From Ignavibacteria bacterium (GTDB lineage: Bacteria > Bacteroidota > Ignavibacteria > Tepidaquicellales > Tepidaquicellaceae), in assembly GCA_016716125.1 (NCBI GenBank), contig JADJWZ010000036.1:62001-126000 (forward strand): a stretch of DNA of 64,000 bases, read 5' to 3'. Below, one piece after another: positions 54,616 to 63,512 of this stretch. Under the pieces are notes generated by a model. It was not told the DNA's origin. It did not search any database and was given only the letters and a program-made list of their open reading frames with translations. Position 1 is the stretch's first letter, and every line of letters starts with the position of its first letter. Both the position numbers and the translations under genes were made by a program.

Positions 54616-56310
54616 TTGTCAAAATCATTATTTTCCGGATTAAGCAGATACTTGCCGGGTCTCGGCTTAATAAACACTTATAAAAAGGAATGGCTATCTA
54701 AAGACATAGCAGCCGGTTTATCAGTCGCTGCCATTGCCATTCCGGTAAGTATCGCTTATGCCGGAATTGCCGGACTCCCTCCCGAAGTAGGTTTATATTC
54801 ATCTGTTTTACCAATGATCGCTTACGCTTTGTTCGGATCCTCAAGACAACTGATGGTCGGTCCGGATTCGGCTACATGTATTCTCATAGCTTCAGCGCTG
54901 ATACCTGTTGCCGCATTCGGTTCAGAACTGTATCAGTCATATTCAGTTATTCTCGCACTAATTACCGGAGTACTCTGCATTTTAGGCGGAGTATTAAAAT
55001 TTGGATTCATTGCTAATTTTTTATCAAAGCCAATCCTGACCGGATACCTTAACGGACTTGCTATAAGCATTATCGCAGGACAGCTTGGAAAATTTTTCGG
55101 ATTCAGTCTGGATTCAGCCGGATTCTTCAGAATGATGATCGATTTTTTTTCAAAAATTAATGACACACATATTTTAACTTTTGCAGTTGGGATCTCCGCC
55201 TTTATTTTTTTAAGAATATTTAAAAAATATTTTAAAAGAATCCCCGCTCCGCTTATTGCTGTCATCATAAGTATTATTGTTGTAACTGTCATTGGAATGG
55301 AAAACAGCGGACTGAAAGTAGTGGGGCATGTGCCCGCCGGTTTTCCCGTAATTACAATTCCGGATGTTGGATTATCTGAATTAGGAATACTCATTTCACA
55401 TTCTTTCGGAATTGTTCTTATAAGTTACTGCAGCGCTATGCTCACCAATAAAAGTTTTGCGGTAAAAAACGGATACAGCATTGACGCCAATAAAGATTTT
55501 ATTGCGCTTGGAGTTGCAAACATCTTTTCAGGTCTGTCACAGGGGTTTGTGATCAGCGGCGCGGATTCAAGGACTGCCGTTAATGATTCCTCCGGCGGTA
55601 AGACGCAGCTGGTTTCAGTAATCGCTGCTTTATCAATTGCAGTAGTAATTATGTTCTTAACTCAGTATCTGGAATATCTGCCGGTTGCCGTACTCAGCGC
55701 GATCATTATTTCAGCTTCGATCGGTTTATTTAATTTTGAATATCTCAGGAAGCTTTATCACGTCAGCCGTAACGAATTTTTTCTTGCGGTGATCACTTCT
55801 CTCAGCGTAATTACGATCGGAGTTATTCCCGCTGTACTGATAGCTGTCGGTCTTTCCTTGTTAAGATTACTTGCAAAAGCTTCCAAACCTCATGATCATA
55901 TACTTGGAAAAGTGGAAGGTCTTAATAGTTATCATGATATAAATGAATTTAAAGACGCTGTTAAAATCCCGGGAATAATGATCTACAGGTTTGAAGCACC
56001 GTTACTTTTTTTTAACGCAGACTACTTTAAAAAAAGGGTGTATGAATTTATAGATAACGAAAGGCGGGAAATAAATTTCCTAATACTTGACGCGAGTCCT
56101 TTAATAAGAATTGATATAACCGCTGCGGAAATATTTGAGGATCTGATATTTGAGCTTAAAGCGGATAACATTGTATTTGGTATCGCCAAATTAAACAGCA
56201 ATGTTAATCTAATACTAAAGCGTGCAAATATCACAGAAAAGATCGGAGAGGATAATATTTTTGAATCGGTTCATTCCGCAGTTGAATATTATTCTAATAA
56301 ATTAAAATAA
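54616..56310 (+). CDS. SulP-family anion permease with STAS domain
   Basis: This 564-residue inner-membrane transporter has the SulP opening KDIAAGLSVAAIAIPVSIAYAGIAGLPPEVGLYSSVLP and about 12-14 transmembrane segments to residue 430. A C-terminal cytoplasmic STAS domain (about 450-560, MIYRFEAPLLFFNADYF, LILDASPLIRIDITAAE) follows. Substrates in the family include sulfate, bicarbonate and other anions; which one applies here is unknown. It starts at TTG 54616. A DUF502 gene follows 10 bp later. Confidence 0.92.
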   Translation: MSKSLFSGLSRYLPGLGLINTYKKEWLSKDIAAGLSVAAIAIPVSIAYAGIAGLPPEVGLYSSVLPMIAYALFGSSRQLMVGPDSATCILIASALIPVAAFGSELYQSYSVILALITGVLCILGGVLKFGFIANFLSKPILTGYLNGLAISIIAGQLGKFFGFSLDSAGFFRMMIDFFSKINDTHILTFAVGISAFIFLRIFKKYFKRIPAPLIAVIISIIVVTVIGMENSGLKVVGHVPAGFPVITIPDVGLSELGILISHSFGIVLISYCSAMLTNKSFAVKNGYSIDANKDFIALGVANIFSGLSQGFVISGADSRTAVNDSSGGKTQLVSVIAALSIAVVIMFLTQYLEYLPVAVLSAIIISASIGLFNFEYLRKLYHVSRNEFFLAVITSLSVITIGVIPAVLIAVGLSLLRLLAKASKPHDHILGKVEGLNSYHDINEFKDAVKIPGIMIYRFEAPLLFFNADYFKKRVYEFIDNERREINFLILDASPLIRIDITAAEIFEDLIFELKADNIVFGIAKLNSNVNLILKRANITEKIGEDNIFESVHSAVEYYSNKLK

Positions 56311-56320
56311 ATAATTAATT

Positions 56321-56896
56321 ATGTTTGCTAAATTAAAATCTGCCTTCATTAAAGGATTATTTGTAATAATTCCTTTAATGTTTATAGTTTTTATACTGCA
56401 GGGTACGATCGGGATCTTAAAAGATCTTCTCAAACCTTTCTCAGAATTATTACCTGCGAAATCTTTGTTCGGATTCGGACATACGGATTTTACAGTCTTA
56501 ATATTTCTTTTAATTATTACCGTAATTGTCGGTTTTATTCAGGGTGACAGAAACAGGGCAGGCGTTATAAAAAAGATTGAAAGTTTCATCCCGGGTTTTT
56601 CAGTAGTAAAAAAAATTCTTGGAGCAGACGGCAGTTCTGATTTAAATAAAAAAGTAGTTTCATGTCTTGCAACGATAGACGATGCGTGGCTTTTTGCGTT
56701 TATTCTTGAGACGGGAAAAGAAGGAATGCTTACCGTCTTTGTGCCAAGCGCTCCTACTCCCACCAGCGGTAATATTTATTTCATGACCGAGCAGCAGGTA
56801 AAGCGTCTCGATATTGAACCCAAAGAAATTTTTAAATGTATTACTCAGCTTGGTATTGGAGCGGATAATCTGCTTCAGGGAAAAGTAAAATGGTAA
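56321..56896 (+). CDS. DUF502 membrane protein
   Basis: This 191-residue protein has the DUF502 pattern: KGLFVIIPLMFIVFILQGTIG (first transmembrane segment), TVLIFLLIITVIVGFIQGD (second), FIPGFSVVKKI, FVPSAPTPTSGNIYFM and a cytoplasmic end. Family members are widespread inner-membrane proteins of unknown function. It is the last gene of the 48615-56896 series and is followed by a GTCTGC/GCAGAC hairpin. Confidence 0.88.
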   Translation: MFAKLKSAFIKGLFVIIPLMFIVFILQGTIGILKDLLKPFSELLPAKSLFGFGHTDFTVLIFLLIITVIVGFIQGDRNRAGVIKKIESFIPGFSVVKKILGADGSSDLNKKVVSCLATIDDAWLFAFILETGKEGMLTVFVPSAPTPTSGNIYFMTEQQVKRLDIEPKEIFKCITQLGIGADNLLQGKVKW

Positions 56897-56937
56897 TGAG
56901 AAGTTAACAGTGAATAAAAATATTATTGGTTAATTAA

Positions 56938-56970
56938 ATAAGTCTGCAGAATAATTTACCGCAGACTTTC
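56938..56970. terminator. Bidirectional terminator hairpin
   Basis: AAGTCTGC (56940-56947) pairs with GCAGACTT (56961-56968) between the convergent DUF502 and GH18 genes. The T run is weak. Confidence 0.5.
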
Positions 56971-57008
56971 AATAAATTCCTGTAAACAAAACAATATCCG
57001 AAATAAAT

Positions 57009-58610
57009 TTACGGTGTTATTTTACTGACAAAATTTGCTGAATTATTATCCGTAAATACTGCATCACTCACATCTACTACAAAATCTCCGTTTAGATCAG
57101 TAAGTACATAACCTCCGGCAAAATTTGCTGCGTCATTATCGATGAGACCGGCATCCGACACATCTGCTACTCCGTCTTTATTTGGATCACCGGAGTAAAT
57201 TCCAAACCTTACAGGCGAATTATCTGCCTGCATCATATTGTTTCCAAACGCCTGTGCAGAATTGAAACTAAGATCATATACAGCAGAATTATTCGAAAAT
57301 AATATGCCTCCGGTTTTTGTCCATGTTTCAATTGAATTTCTCTGATCGATCTGCAAATAATACGGAATGTTATCCTGCGCTTTTGAAAAATTAAATGTCA
57401 CATTACCGTTTGTATTAAATTTACCTTCAGCCGAATCAACAGCAGTATAAGGTGAATTCGAATTCCTCAGCTTAACTCTTACCGTATCCGCTCTTGTTGT
57501 ATCTTCGGATGCAATATACAAAGCTTCAATAAAAAGTCTTAATTCAAGCCTCTGTATTGGTCTGAAAATTTCATTAAAACTTTCGGCATATTGATAAATA
57601 GATCCGCATGAAGAAGTCGCATCCCAATTGATCGACCAGTCCATCATTCCCCGAAGGTCTGCGTAAGTTCCCGTCTTCATATATCCTGCCGGTTTTGGAA
57701 TTTGACCTTTGAGATAAAGAATTGCAGCTTTAACTGAATCCGGATTTACATACCCGCCTCCGGCTGCATTTATGCATGCCGGCAATCCAACCGCTACCTG
57801 ATCCGGTCTCAGTCCGGAGAAATATCCTCCGGCAGTATTGAATCCCTGTATGACAGCTTCAGTCTGTGATAAAATAAAATCTACCGTTCCCTGAAAATAA
57901 ATATTTCCGTCAATACCGTACATGCTCCCGCTGTTATAAAGCTGAACGTGTAATACTTCAATCGAATCTCTCAGCGCATGTATAACCGGAAGATAAGCTC
58001 CCCAGACTCCGCCGTATGCTGACATTCCTCCCTGCACATAAGCAGTCTCCGGAGCCATAGTCAGGATCATTTTCTTACCGTACTGTATTCTGTACAAATC
58101 CATAATTTTTCTGACTGCATAAATCAGATTTATGATATTAGCATCAACTGGATTAGAGATAGTACCTCCGCTTAATGATAGCGAACTGCCTTCGAGATCA
58201 ATATCAATGCCTTCAAATCCATAAGTATTAATTATAGTCATCAAAGAAGTAACGAAAGTATTTCGTTTTACAGTATCAGGCAATGAAACCGGATGATTAG
58301 CGCCGCCGATTGAGATCAGAATTGTTTTACCCCGCATACGCATTGTATCTATCTGCTTTTTAAAATTTAACTGACTAATTCCTTCCGGAGTAAAAGTCAT
58401 ATTGTAAGAAGTGCCGGATGACGGAATTGCAAATGCAACAGGTATAATACCGTAACTTGTATCCGACTGTGTCAGCGGAATATAAGGACAGTTAAAGTCA
58501 TTCCAGTTCTGCCAGTAACCGATAAGCGAAGGATTTGAAATTTGAGAATTCAAATTATTCACCGGAAAGATATTCACTAAAAAAATAAGTATTATAAATT
58601 TCATGAGCAT
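57009..58610 (-). CDS. Secreted GH18 chitinase-like protein with dockerin-type C-terminus
   Basis: This 533-residue exported protein has a signal peptide (residues 1-22) and a glycoside hydrolase family 18 barrel (about 27-350). The barrel has GYWQNW, KTILISIGGA (SxGG), the catalytic loop EGIDIDLE with acid/base Glu140, and LTMAPE. The loop consensus is DGxDxDxE; here the first Asp is Glu133. HVQLYN and DWSINWD correspond to the later conserved strands. The shared cassette (about 355-533: QIDQRNSIETWTKTG, SGDPNKDGVADVSD, -KITP) follows. It likely degrades chitin or a peptidoglycan-like glycan outside the cell. Confidence 0.9.
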   Translation of the reverse strand: MLMKFIILIFLVNIFPVNNLNSQISNPSLIGYWQNWNDFNCPYIPLTQSDTSYGIIPVAFAIPSSGTSYNMTFTPEGISQLNFKKQIDTMRMRGKTILISIGGANHPVSLPDTVKRNTFVTSLMTIINTYGFEGIDIDLEGSSLSLSGGTISNPVDANIINLIYAVRKIMDLYRIQYGKKMILTMAPETAYVQGGMSAYGGVWGAYLPVIHALRDSIEVLHVQLYNSGSMYGIDGNIYFQGTVDFILSQTEAVIQGFNTAGGYFSGLRPDQVAVGLPACINAAGGGYVNPDSVKAAILYLKGQIPKPAGYMKTGTYADLRGMMDWSINWDATSSCGSIYQYAESFNEIFRPIQRLELRLFIEALYIASEDTTRADTVRVKLRNSNSPYTAVDSAEGKFNTNGNVTFNFSKAQDNIPYYLQIDQRNSIETWTKTGGILFSNNSAVYDLSFNSAQAFGNNMMQADNSPVRFGIYSGDPNKDGVADVSDAGLIDNDAANFAGGYVLTDLNGDFVVDVSDAVFTDNNSANFVSKITP

Positions 58611-58650
58611 ATTGTTATAAAATCGTTTTTAACTGAATTGCTTTACTTAC

Positions 58651-58684
58651 AAAAAAAGTCTGCAGAAAATTTCCTGCAGACTTT
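58651..58684 (-). terminator. Terminator after the frameshifted dockerin-type gene
   Basis: AAAGTCTGCAG (58655-58665) pairs with CTGCAGACTTT (58674-58684), followed on the minus strand by a run of T. Confidence 0.75.
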
Positions 58685-58723
58685 ATTTAAATTTTGTAAA
58701 CAAAATCATTAAGTATAATAAAT

Positions 58724-59934
58724 TTACGGAGTAACTTTGCTGATAAAATTAGCTGAATTATTATCCGTAAATACTGCATCACTCACATCCACTACCAGGT
58801 CTCCGTTCAGATCAGTAAGTACATAACCTGCAACAAAATTAGCAGCGTCATTATCAACCTGTCCGGCATCCGACACATCTACTACTCCGTCTTTATTCGG
58901 ATCACCAACGTATATTCCGAACCTAACAGGCGAATTATCCACCTGCAGCATATTGCTTCCGAATGCCTGAGAAGACGAAGTTGTAAAATCATATGAAAGA
59001 TTTCCGGAAGTAAAACTTTGCGGAGCCGCGCTCCAGGTTTCTATAGAATTTCTGTGGTTGATAACAATAAAATATCCGGTACCATCCAGCGCTTCATTGA
59101 AATTAAGAATTCCGTTTCCGGAAGAGTTTAACTCAGCCGAAGAAGAGTCTATAATAGTATAAGGTGAAGAATCTGCTCTAAGTAAAACCTTTGCGGTATC
59201 CGGCGCCATATTATCTGAGATTAAATCATATCTGCCTTCAATAAAAGCAGTGAGGTCGAGATTTAAATTAGTCGGAGTAGTAATTAACTGAACAACTGCA
59301 AAATTTCCTGTAAAGCAGAATATGTAGCAGTATCACCGCTCTTCCAGCAAGCGCTGAAAAGCGTACCGTAACCCGATATAGATGTTCCGATAGCATCTAC
59401 CGATCTTGAAGTGCCTGTAAATCCGGTATGACGTATCTCAACCAATAAATTTCCGCCGGCATAAGGATAAGGATTGTCAAAAACTATTTCCGGACCGAAT
59501 GAATTTGGTGAGCTGCCGGATGTAAATGAACCTGCAGGTATAGTCAGCGAACCTGATCTTACCTGCGTCTGCGGTCCAACAACATTGCTGTCGAATAAAT
59601 TTAAGCTTCTGTCAACCGGATCTACGCAGTCGCTGAGATATATTCTGTAAGATGTAAACGTAATATCGCTTAAAGGATAGTTTACCGTAGCGTTTGCAGG
59701 CAGTCTCCAAGTCAAAGCTCTGATATCTTTTCCTACAAAACTTATAAGCTGGCTTGAATGAATAAGAAGCTGATAAGTCCTTGCAGAATTTGCCAAAGGT
59801 CCTGTAAATGCTGTTGTCCCTGTTGTATTTTTGTAATTGAGCGGTATTGCATCCGTTGCTTTTGCATCAGGCTGAAAGACCATTGTTCCTAATGTTACCG
59901 TGAAACAGATAAGCAGTAAAAGTACTGTTTTCAT
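58724..59934 (-). pseudogene. Exported protein with dockerin-type C-terminus, frameshifted
   Basis: The N-terminal frame (59934-59284) has a signal peptide and an exported, strand-rich domain ending ...GDTATYSALQ. Near 59307 (sequence CAGGAAATTTT on the minus strand) the frame is lost. In the shifted frame the protein continues GNFAVVQLITTPTNLNLDLT, AFIEGRYD, then the shared cassette (INHRNSIETWS, GDPNKDGVVDVSD, -KVTP) to 58724. One extra G would give an intact protein of about 403 residues. Either a recent mutation or a sequence error explains it. The N-terminal domain is not recognised. It is colinear with the GH18 gene, with a terminator between. Confidence 0.8.
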
Positions 59935-60246
59935 TGAATTCTCCTGTGTTTTAGTTTTATAAATATATTTAAAGAAAATCTCTGTCGGGATTATTAAATA
60001 AATTATCCTCTTTAAAAAACATTATAATATCTGAAGTAAGTGAAAATGATTAAAGTTATTTTCTCATCTATACTTATAAATAAATTTTTAACTAAGGCTG
60101 TTTGTGAGTTTTCCGTAGCAGGTATGATTTTAATATAAACAGTTTTAACTTAAATTAAATAATCTTAAAAAAAAATATAAATATTCAATTTAAATTAATT
60201 TGTTTAATACTGATCTGAAGAGTGTAATCAGGTAAGAGATTTTTGA
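59935..60246. other. AT-rich intergenic region
   Basis: This 312-bp stretch lies between the frameshifted exported-protein gene, whose ribosome-binding site CAGGAGAATTC lies at its left edge, and the cupin gene. It is strongly AT-rich, with no ORF or inverted repeat that I can support. Confidence 0.6.
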
Positions 60247-60594
60247 TTATTCGTAACCGCTTTTTATAATTGTTAAGATCATTTTAAAGCGTTCATTTGC
60301 TTTTACATTATAAGAAAAATGCGCCGGAATTACGATAGATTGTCCTTTATCAAGAGAAGTCGATATTCCGTCAATGACAATCTCCGCTTTACCGTCTATA
60401 ATCTGAACAAAAGTATCAAATGGTGAAGTCCTTTTTGTAAACTCTTCACCGGTATCAAAAGACATTGCCGTAATATTACCGGTCGACTTTTTTATTATGC
60501 TTTTTACCATTACAGAATTCGGCGCATACTCAATAATTTCAACTATGATAAGTCCAACAGATTTTTCAATCTCAACTTCGTTTTCATTCATCAT
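60247..60594 (-). CDS. Cupin-domain protein
   Basis: This 115-residue single-domain cupin has the two-motif barrel: TSPFDTFVQIIDGKAEIVIDG and a closing KGQSIVIPAHFSYNVKANERFKM. The first motif lacks the usual HxH metal-binding pair (it reads SPFDTF), so metal-dependent catalysis is doubtful and ligand binding is more likely. It lies 160 bp downstream of the AraC-type regulator in the same orientation. Confidence 0.85.
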   Translation of the reverse strand: MMNENEVEIEKSVGLIIVEIIEYAPNSVMVKSIIKKSTGNITAMSFDTGEEFTKRTSPFDTFVQIIDGKAEIVIDGISTSLDKGQSIVIPAHFSYNVKANERFKMILTIIKSGYE

Positions 60595-60754
60595 TAAATG
60601 TTTTTAATTACTTGTTTGGATTAGTATGTGCGGTCACAACAAACATAGCAATATTATTTTAAAAAACATTACAAAATTAAAATTAAAAGTTACATATTTT
60701 ACTTATTAACTATTAATTTAATGTTAATTAAAAATTAATTTAATTTAATTAAAA

Positions 60755-61318
60755 TTAGTATAGATCTTCGAGATTGGTAAGTCTCTTTTCTTTTAGCTTT
60801 TTAAAGTGGGAAGGAGTAAGTCCTGTGATCTTCTTGAATTGATTTGATAAATGACCAACACTGCTGTAGTGAAGTTTAAAGGCAATTTCAGAAAGATTAA
60901 GTTCGTCGTAAACTATAAGCTCTTTTACCCGTTCGATCTTATGATGAATGATAAATTTTTCAATTGTAGTGCCCTGAACTTCGGTAAACAGATTAGAAAG
61001 GTAAGTATAATCATAGTTTAATTTGCTGCTCAGATATTCGGAGAAATTTATTTTTGGCGGTTCATCAGTGTAATGGATCAATTCAACAATAACATTTTTT
61101 ATTTTTTCAATCAAAATGCTTTTCTTGTCATCCATTAATTCCAGTCCAAATTTAATTAAAGCCGACTTTAACTTATCTCTTTGGAGCTGAGTTATTTGTT
61201 CTAATATTTCCACTTCTCCCAAATCAACCCTTGAGAAGTGCAGCCCCATTTTTTGGAGTTCAGACTTTACTATCATTTTGCATCGAATGCTTACCATATA
61301 TTTTATATACAGCTTCAT
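60755..61318 (-). CDS. AraC-family transcriptional regulator with N-terminal HMA-like segment
   Basis: A C-terminal AraC-type double helix-turn-helix is seen at about residues 85-185 (SEIAFKLHYSSVGHLSNQFKK, TGLTPSHFKK). The start is set at the ATG at 61318, because family members begin MKLYIKnMV; a longer frame from 61348 adds ten unlikely residues. The N-terminal about 80 residues look like a small HMA-like ferredoxin fold. Relatives as I recall them have MVCxRC there; here it reads MVSIRC, so the first Cys is replaced by Ser. Targets are unknown; the cupin gene is downstream. Confidence 0.85.
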   Translation of the reverse strand: MKLYIKYMVSIRCKMIVKSELQKMGLHFSRVDLGEVEILEQITQLQRDKLKSALIKFGLELMDDKKSILIEKIKNVIVELIHYTDEPPKINFSEYLSSKLNYDYTYLSNLFTEVQGTTIEKFIIHHKIERVKELIVYDELNLSEIAFKLHYSSVGHLSNQFKKITGLTPSHFKKLKEKRLTNLEDLY

Positions 61319-61801
61319 TATCCGGGAGTTCACTTTAATATTTGACAATTATATTTTACCATAAGGAAATTTTAATAACCTTTTAAACCTGAAAGTTATA
61401 AACAAGAGGAATTAAAGATAGGAAGGTTGGGGTTTGTTTAAAATCAGATTTTAAATTGAAACAAAGTTCTAGTATTTTTATCCTTCTTTAATATAATGAA
61501 ATTAAATCAAAGAATCATTTTAGTTTTTTTATACAAAATTACACTAAATTATTGTGCTTCAGATTAAAGTCACTTAATGTGTGAATGATGTAACTTATTT
61601 CTAAAGTTGTGTAATAGTTTTTAAATTAAATTTCTTAATTTATAACAGTCTTGATATGCAAATTAAATATTCATAATAGAACAAAATTTAAAATCCTCAT
61701 ATTGATAAAAACTGCACAGGACTAATTCGATTATTCTTCACTACCCAAAAGTTCCCTGAAAGACATAATCCCATGTAATCAATTCTTTTTGAAAGGAGAA
61801 A
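61319..61801. other. Gene-free AT-rich stretch
   Basis: This 483-bp stretch lies between the divergent AraC regulator and the type IX-sorted protein gene. No ORF with protein character is seen. It must hold both promoters. The strong ribosome-binding sequence GAAAGGAG lies at 61791-61798. Confidence 0.6.
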
Positions 61802-63379
61802 ATGATACAACTAAAACTTTTTTTAAATTTAATAAATATTACCATGAAAAAATTAATTTCCATCTTTATGTCTTTGTTTATGTTTTTGAGCTTAAATGCG
61901 TTTTCACAGGTTGCATCTTATACATTTAATGACTCAATGGGAACTTACAATGAGATAATCGGCGACAATATAATTGCAGTTGCAACTCATACAAGTCAGG
62001 ATCCGGGTAACCTTAATGATGTAACTTACGGTCCCTTCGCTCTTCCATTTATTTATACTTTCAATTGTATGGATTATACAAGTTACTATGTAAACTCAAA
62101 CGGATTCATAACTTTCGGACCAACAGCTCCGGGTATTTCAAATTATTCTCCAATAGCTTCCGGAGAAGCATATGAAGGAGCAATCAGCGCATTTGGACTT
62201 GATATGATTGGCGTATTCGGCACTACAATAGACTTCAGCGGAGTGACAAATACTTTAACTGATGTCCGTAATTTTGAAGGAGTTGTGATCGGAAGTCATA
62301 TTACCGCTGCAACTGGAATTCCGGCAAATACATTCATAACTGCATTTGACGTGGGTCTTGGAACTATAACAATTTCCAACAATACAACTGATATCATAGT
62401 GAACGATCTGGTGGTACAAATTGCTTCAGGAAGTATTGTAAGCTCTACGGAAGGAATTTTTCCTAACAGAGTGCATACAATTCAGTTTAAAAATTTCAGA
62501 CAGTATATTATAATAGGCACAAATGATAATTTTAATTTTCAGATAAAACTATTTGAACCTACACTTACCAGGACAGGACCTATTCATATCGTTTATGGTA
62601 ACATGGATAAAAATACAATTCCTGTAGTTGCTGTTGACGGACAGGTCGGACTGAGAGGAATAAACAATTCAGACTGGAACACAAGGACTAATACATTTTC
62701 ATTAGACTGGGATGCTTCAGACGCAGGATCTACTAACGCTTCTATTTCAATATTGCATAGTACACTATTTCCGGAATCAGGTCTAACCTATATCTGGGAC
62801 GGAGTCTGTGCGTTACTTCCTGTTGAAATGTCTTCATTTATTTCTACTGTCAACTGAAGAGATGTTACTTTAAACTGGACAACTTCTTCAGAAACAAACA
62901 ATTCACACTTTGAAATAGAAAGATCAGCAGTAAATAGTGAATGGTCAAACATCGGTTCAGTGAGAGGAAACGGAACTACACTTTCAGCTATGAATTATAC
63001 TTATACTGACAGAAGTCTGAATTCAGGAGTTTATTCCTACAGACTGAAACAAATAGATTTCAACGGAAGCTTTGAGTACTTCAATCTCAGCAATGAGGTA
63101 AACATAGGTGTTCCTTCGACTTTTGAAATGTCGCAAAACTATCCTAATCCTTTTAATCCGTCAACAAAGATAAATTATGACCTTCCTAAAGACGGGCTGA
63201 CAGTACTTAGAATATTTGATATTTCCGGCAGGGAAGTTTCAACACCGGTAAACGAAATCCAGACCGCAGGTTATTATACAGTTAATTTCAACGGAAGTAA
63301 TCTTTCAAGCGGAATTTATATTTATACATTAACATCAAACAATCAAACAGTAACAAAGAAAATGCTTCTTGTAAAATAA
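61802..63379 (+). pseudogene. Type IX-secreted protein with in-frame premature stop
   Basis: The N-terminal part (61802 or ATG 61844, the latter giving signal peptide MKKLISIFMSLFMFLSLNAFSQ) runs to LLPVEMSSFISTVN and a TGA at 62855-62857. The same frame continues RDVTLNWTTSSETNNSHFEIERS to a type IX sorting domain (QNYPNPFNPSTKINYDLP ... GIYIYTL ... KKMLLVK). Relatives have VNGR here, so GGA to TGA is the likely change. Without the tail the product would not be sorted by the type IX system. A further YTFNDSM / GPFALPFIYTFN domain is of unknown function. Confidence 0.8.
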
Positions 63380-63385
63380 ACTTAT

Positions 63386-63432
63386 GTGATCATTATTTTC
63401 GGGCAATCCGGAAATAATGATCACCGTTTTTA
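63386..63432. terminator. Long hairpin between convergent genes
   Basis: GTGATCATTATTTTC (63386-63400) pairs with GGAAATAATGATCAC (63410-63424) with one mismatch near the loop, followed by TTTTT. It terminates the type IX protein transcript. Confidence 0.75.
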
Positions 63433-63447
63433 GTTAGTAATGTGCAG

Positions 63448-63487
63448 AAAGCCTCCGGGAATTTGGGTTCCGGGGGCTTTTTTTATT
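63448..63487 (+). terminator. GC-rich terminator hairpin
   Basis: AAAGCCTCCGGGAA pairs with TTCCGGGGGCTTT (one bulge or mismatch) and is followed by eight T residues. It is a second plus-strand terminator after the type IX protein gene. Confidence 0.75.
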
Positions 63488-63512
63488 TAATAGTTTTAAG
63501 TGATATTTAAAT

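Noticed and set aside
62855..62857. TGA recoded as glycine or selenocysteine
   Set aside because: TGA serves as stop for many other genes in the window, and no SECIS-like hairpin is evident just downstream.
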